Assembly: GCA_028823075.1 (NCBI GenBank)
Contig: JAPKCE010000088.1
Coordinates: 1 to 7,298 of the forward strand
Direction: 5' to 3'
DNA from: Myxococcota bacterium
GTDB lineage: Bacteria; Myxococcota; UBA4151
Length of the DNA stretch: 7,298 nucleotides
Below the pieces are notes generated by a model, which had not been told where the DNA came from, did not search any database, and saw only the letters and a list, made by a program, of their open reading frames with translations. Made by a program: the position numbers and the translations under genes. Below, in pieces: positions 5,753 through 7,298 of the stretch (position 1 is its first letter; each line of letters opens with the position of its first letter).

Positions 5753-7298
5753 ATGCACGATCCCGAAAGCGTTCTCGAAATTGAAGGCCTGAAAACCTAC
5801 TTTCACACCGAAGGCGGTGTGGTTAAGGCGGTCGATGATATTTCGCTGAACATCCGTGCTGGACGCACGCTCGGTGTCGTCGGCGAGTCAGGCTCAGGAA
5901 AGTCAGTCACCTCGCTGACCGTTATGGGCTTGTTACCCGAAGCGATCTCGGAGGTTCAAGCCGACAAGATCAGCTTCTTAGGCCGCGACTTGCAAACGAC
6001 CGGCGCCGCGGCTCTGCGCAAAATGCGCGGCAAAGAGATGGCGATGATCTTTCAAGAGCCGATGACCAGCCTCAACCCGGTGTTCACCGTGGGCGAGCAG
6101 GTGATGGAGGCGCTGCGCCTGCATGAGGACATCGGCAAACAAGAGGCACGGCAACGCACCGTCGAACTCTTCACCGAGGTTGGCATCCCCGATCCGGCGC
6201 ATAGTGTCGACCGCTACCCTCACGAGATGTCCGGCGGCCAGAAACAGCGCGTGATGATCGCCATGGCCTTAAGCTGCAACCCGCGCCTGCTCATCGCCGA
6301 CGAACCGACGACCGCTCTTGATGTTACGATTCAATCGCAAATTCTCGATCTTATCCGCGACCTGCGCGACCGCCGCGGCATGGCGGTTCTGTTCATCACC
6401 CACGACCTTGGCGTGATCGGCGAAATTGCCGATGATGTGGCCGTTATGTTCCGCGGCAAGCTGGTGGAAACGGGTTCGGTCGAGCAGATCTTTGAGAACC
6501 CAAAACATCCTTACACCCGCGGCCTTTTGTCCTGTCGTCCGCGACTCGACAGCACTTTTAAGCGTCTTCCGACCGTGACCGACTTCATGGAAGTTCAAAC
6601 GGACGAACAGGGCGAAAGCGTCGTTATCGCAAAAGAACTCGGCGACGAGCGCTTCACCGAACTGGTCAACGCCGGGCGCGACAAAATGCCGGTATCGAGC
6701 GAAGAGCCCACCTTGGTGGTCGAAGACTTGAAGGTCTACTTCCCCCTCAAAAAAGGCTTGCTGCGGCGAACCTACGATTACGTGCGCGCCGTCGATGGCA
6801 TCAGCTTTAAAGTCTACCCGCGCCAAACGCTTGGCTTGGTCGGCGAATCCGGCTGTGGAAAAACCACCACCGGACGTGCCATCCTGCGCTTGGTCGAACC
6901 CACCGCCGGCATCGTGCGCTTTCGCCCCAACCCACAATCCGAGCTGCTCGACATGGCCAAGCTGCAAGGCGCTCACCTGCGTCGGGTGCGTAAAGACCTG
7001 CAGATCATTTTCCAAGACCCCTATTCGAGCCTTAACCCTCGTATGCCCGTCGAAGCTCTGATCAGCGAGCCGATGCTCATTCATAACATCGGCAAAAACG
7101 CCGTCGAGCGCCGAGATCGCTGCGTCGCCCTGCTCGAAGAGGTTGGCCTTGGCGGCGAACACCTTCGGCGTTTCCCCCATGAGTTCTCCGGCGGCCAGCG
7201 GCAACGCATCTGCATCGCCCGAACCCTGGCCATCGATCCGAGTTTTATCATCTGCGATGAATCGGTGAGTGCGCTCGATGTGAGCGTTCAGGCTCAGG
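5753..7298 (+). CDS. Dual-domain ABC transporter ATP-binding protein, peptide/nickel (Dpp/Opp) type, C-terminus cut by window edge
   Basis: The frame is open from ATG 5753 to the right edge (515 residues visible). AGGAG (5740-5744) lies 8 bases upstream. Two complete-looking ABC modules are fused in one chain, DppD-like then DppF-like, as in YejF or GsiA. Module 1: Walker A GESGSGKS (44-51), Q-loop Gln101, signature SGGQ (160-163), Walker B ending Asp183-Glu184, H-loop His217, then the oligopeptide-family tail HPYTRGLL from 252. Module 2: Walker A GESGCGKT (364-371), Gln421, signature SGGQ (479-482), Walker B CDES with Asp502-Glu503, and D-loop SALDVS; its H-loop and HPY tail lie beyond the window. 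An acidic linker of roughly 60 residues joins them. It should energise uptake of peptides, nickel or similar solutes with two permeases and a binding protein, none of which is in the window. Very confident on family; the substrate is not predictable. Confidence 0.95.
   Translation, partial: MHDPESVLEIEGLKTYFHTEGGVVKAVDDISLNIRAGRTLGVVGESGSGKSVTSLTVMGLLPEAISEVQADKISFLGRDLQTTGAAALRKMRGKEMAMIFQEPMTSLNPVFTVGEQVMEALRLHEDIGKQEARQRTVELFTEVGIPDPAHSVDRYPHEMSGGQKQRVMIAMALSCNPRLLIADEPTTALDVTIQSQILDLIRDLRDRRGMAVLFITHDLGVIGEIADDVAVMFRGKLVETGSVEQIFENPKHPYTRGLLSCRPRLDSTFKRLPTVTDFMEVQTDEQGESVVIAKELGDERFTELVNAGRDKMPVSSEEPTLVVEDLKVYFPLKKGLLRRTYDYVRAVDGISFKVYPRQTLGLVGESGCGKTTTGRAILRLVEPTAGIVRFRPNPQSELLDMAKLQGAHLRRVRKDLQIIFQDPYSSLNPRMPVEALISEPMLIHNIGKNAVERRDRCVALLEEVGLGGEHLRRFPHEFSGGQRQRICIARTLAIDPSFIICDESVSALDVSVQAQ

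Noticed and set aside
6269..7204. 311-codon minus-strand open frame opposite the ABC ATPase
   Set aside because: The sense frame carries two full sets of ATPase motifs. The antisense frame stays open through codon bias, its product resembles no known family, and I see no RBS for it.

Overview
The window looks like chromosomal DNA of a Gram-negative bacterium with moderately high GC (high fifties percent, judged by eye). Genes are tightly packed, with overlapping starts and stops. A non-flagellar type III secretion system (T3SS), a solenoid protein fused to a cyclic-nucleotide-binding-type domain, and a DUF962/Mpo1-like gene together suggest a deltaproteobacterial-type lineage such as Myxococcota. 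That placement is inference; no rRNA or other taxonomic marker is present.

Left part (1-2345, minus strand): the start of a T3SS operon reading leftwards out of the window. In order of transcription it encodes SctJ (inner-ring lipoprotein), a protein in the SctK position that resembles the N-terminal and middle parts of flagellar FliG, SctL (ATPase stator), and the first 45 codons of what looks like a second SctL-type protein. All four are joined by 1-4 base start/stop overlaps, and two use non-ATG starts. The order parallels the flagellar fliF-fliG-fliH block. Together these proteins would form the cytoplasmic face of the injectisome base: ring, adaptor and ATPase stalk.

Middle (2346-2498): a short divergent intergenic region that must hold the start signals of both the T3SS operon and rimO. 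I found good ribosome binding sites but no convincing promoter or operator.

Right part (2499-7298, plus strand): rimO (ribosomal protein S12 methylthiotransferase); a 417-residue protein with helical repeats followed by a cNMP-binding-type beta-roll that lacks the usual phosphate-binding arginine; a DUF962/Mpo1-like membrane protein whose start overlaps the previous stop; and a long two-domain peptide/nickel-type ABC transporter ATPase (DppD-DppF fused) that runs off the right edge. Gaps here are about 60 bases or less and no clear terminator was seen, so some co-transcription is possible.

The points most worth following up are the FliG-like protein inside an injectisome operon, the tandem SctL-like genes, and the degenerate cNMP pocket. 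No RNA genes, mobile elements, CRISPR arrays or long repeats were seen.
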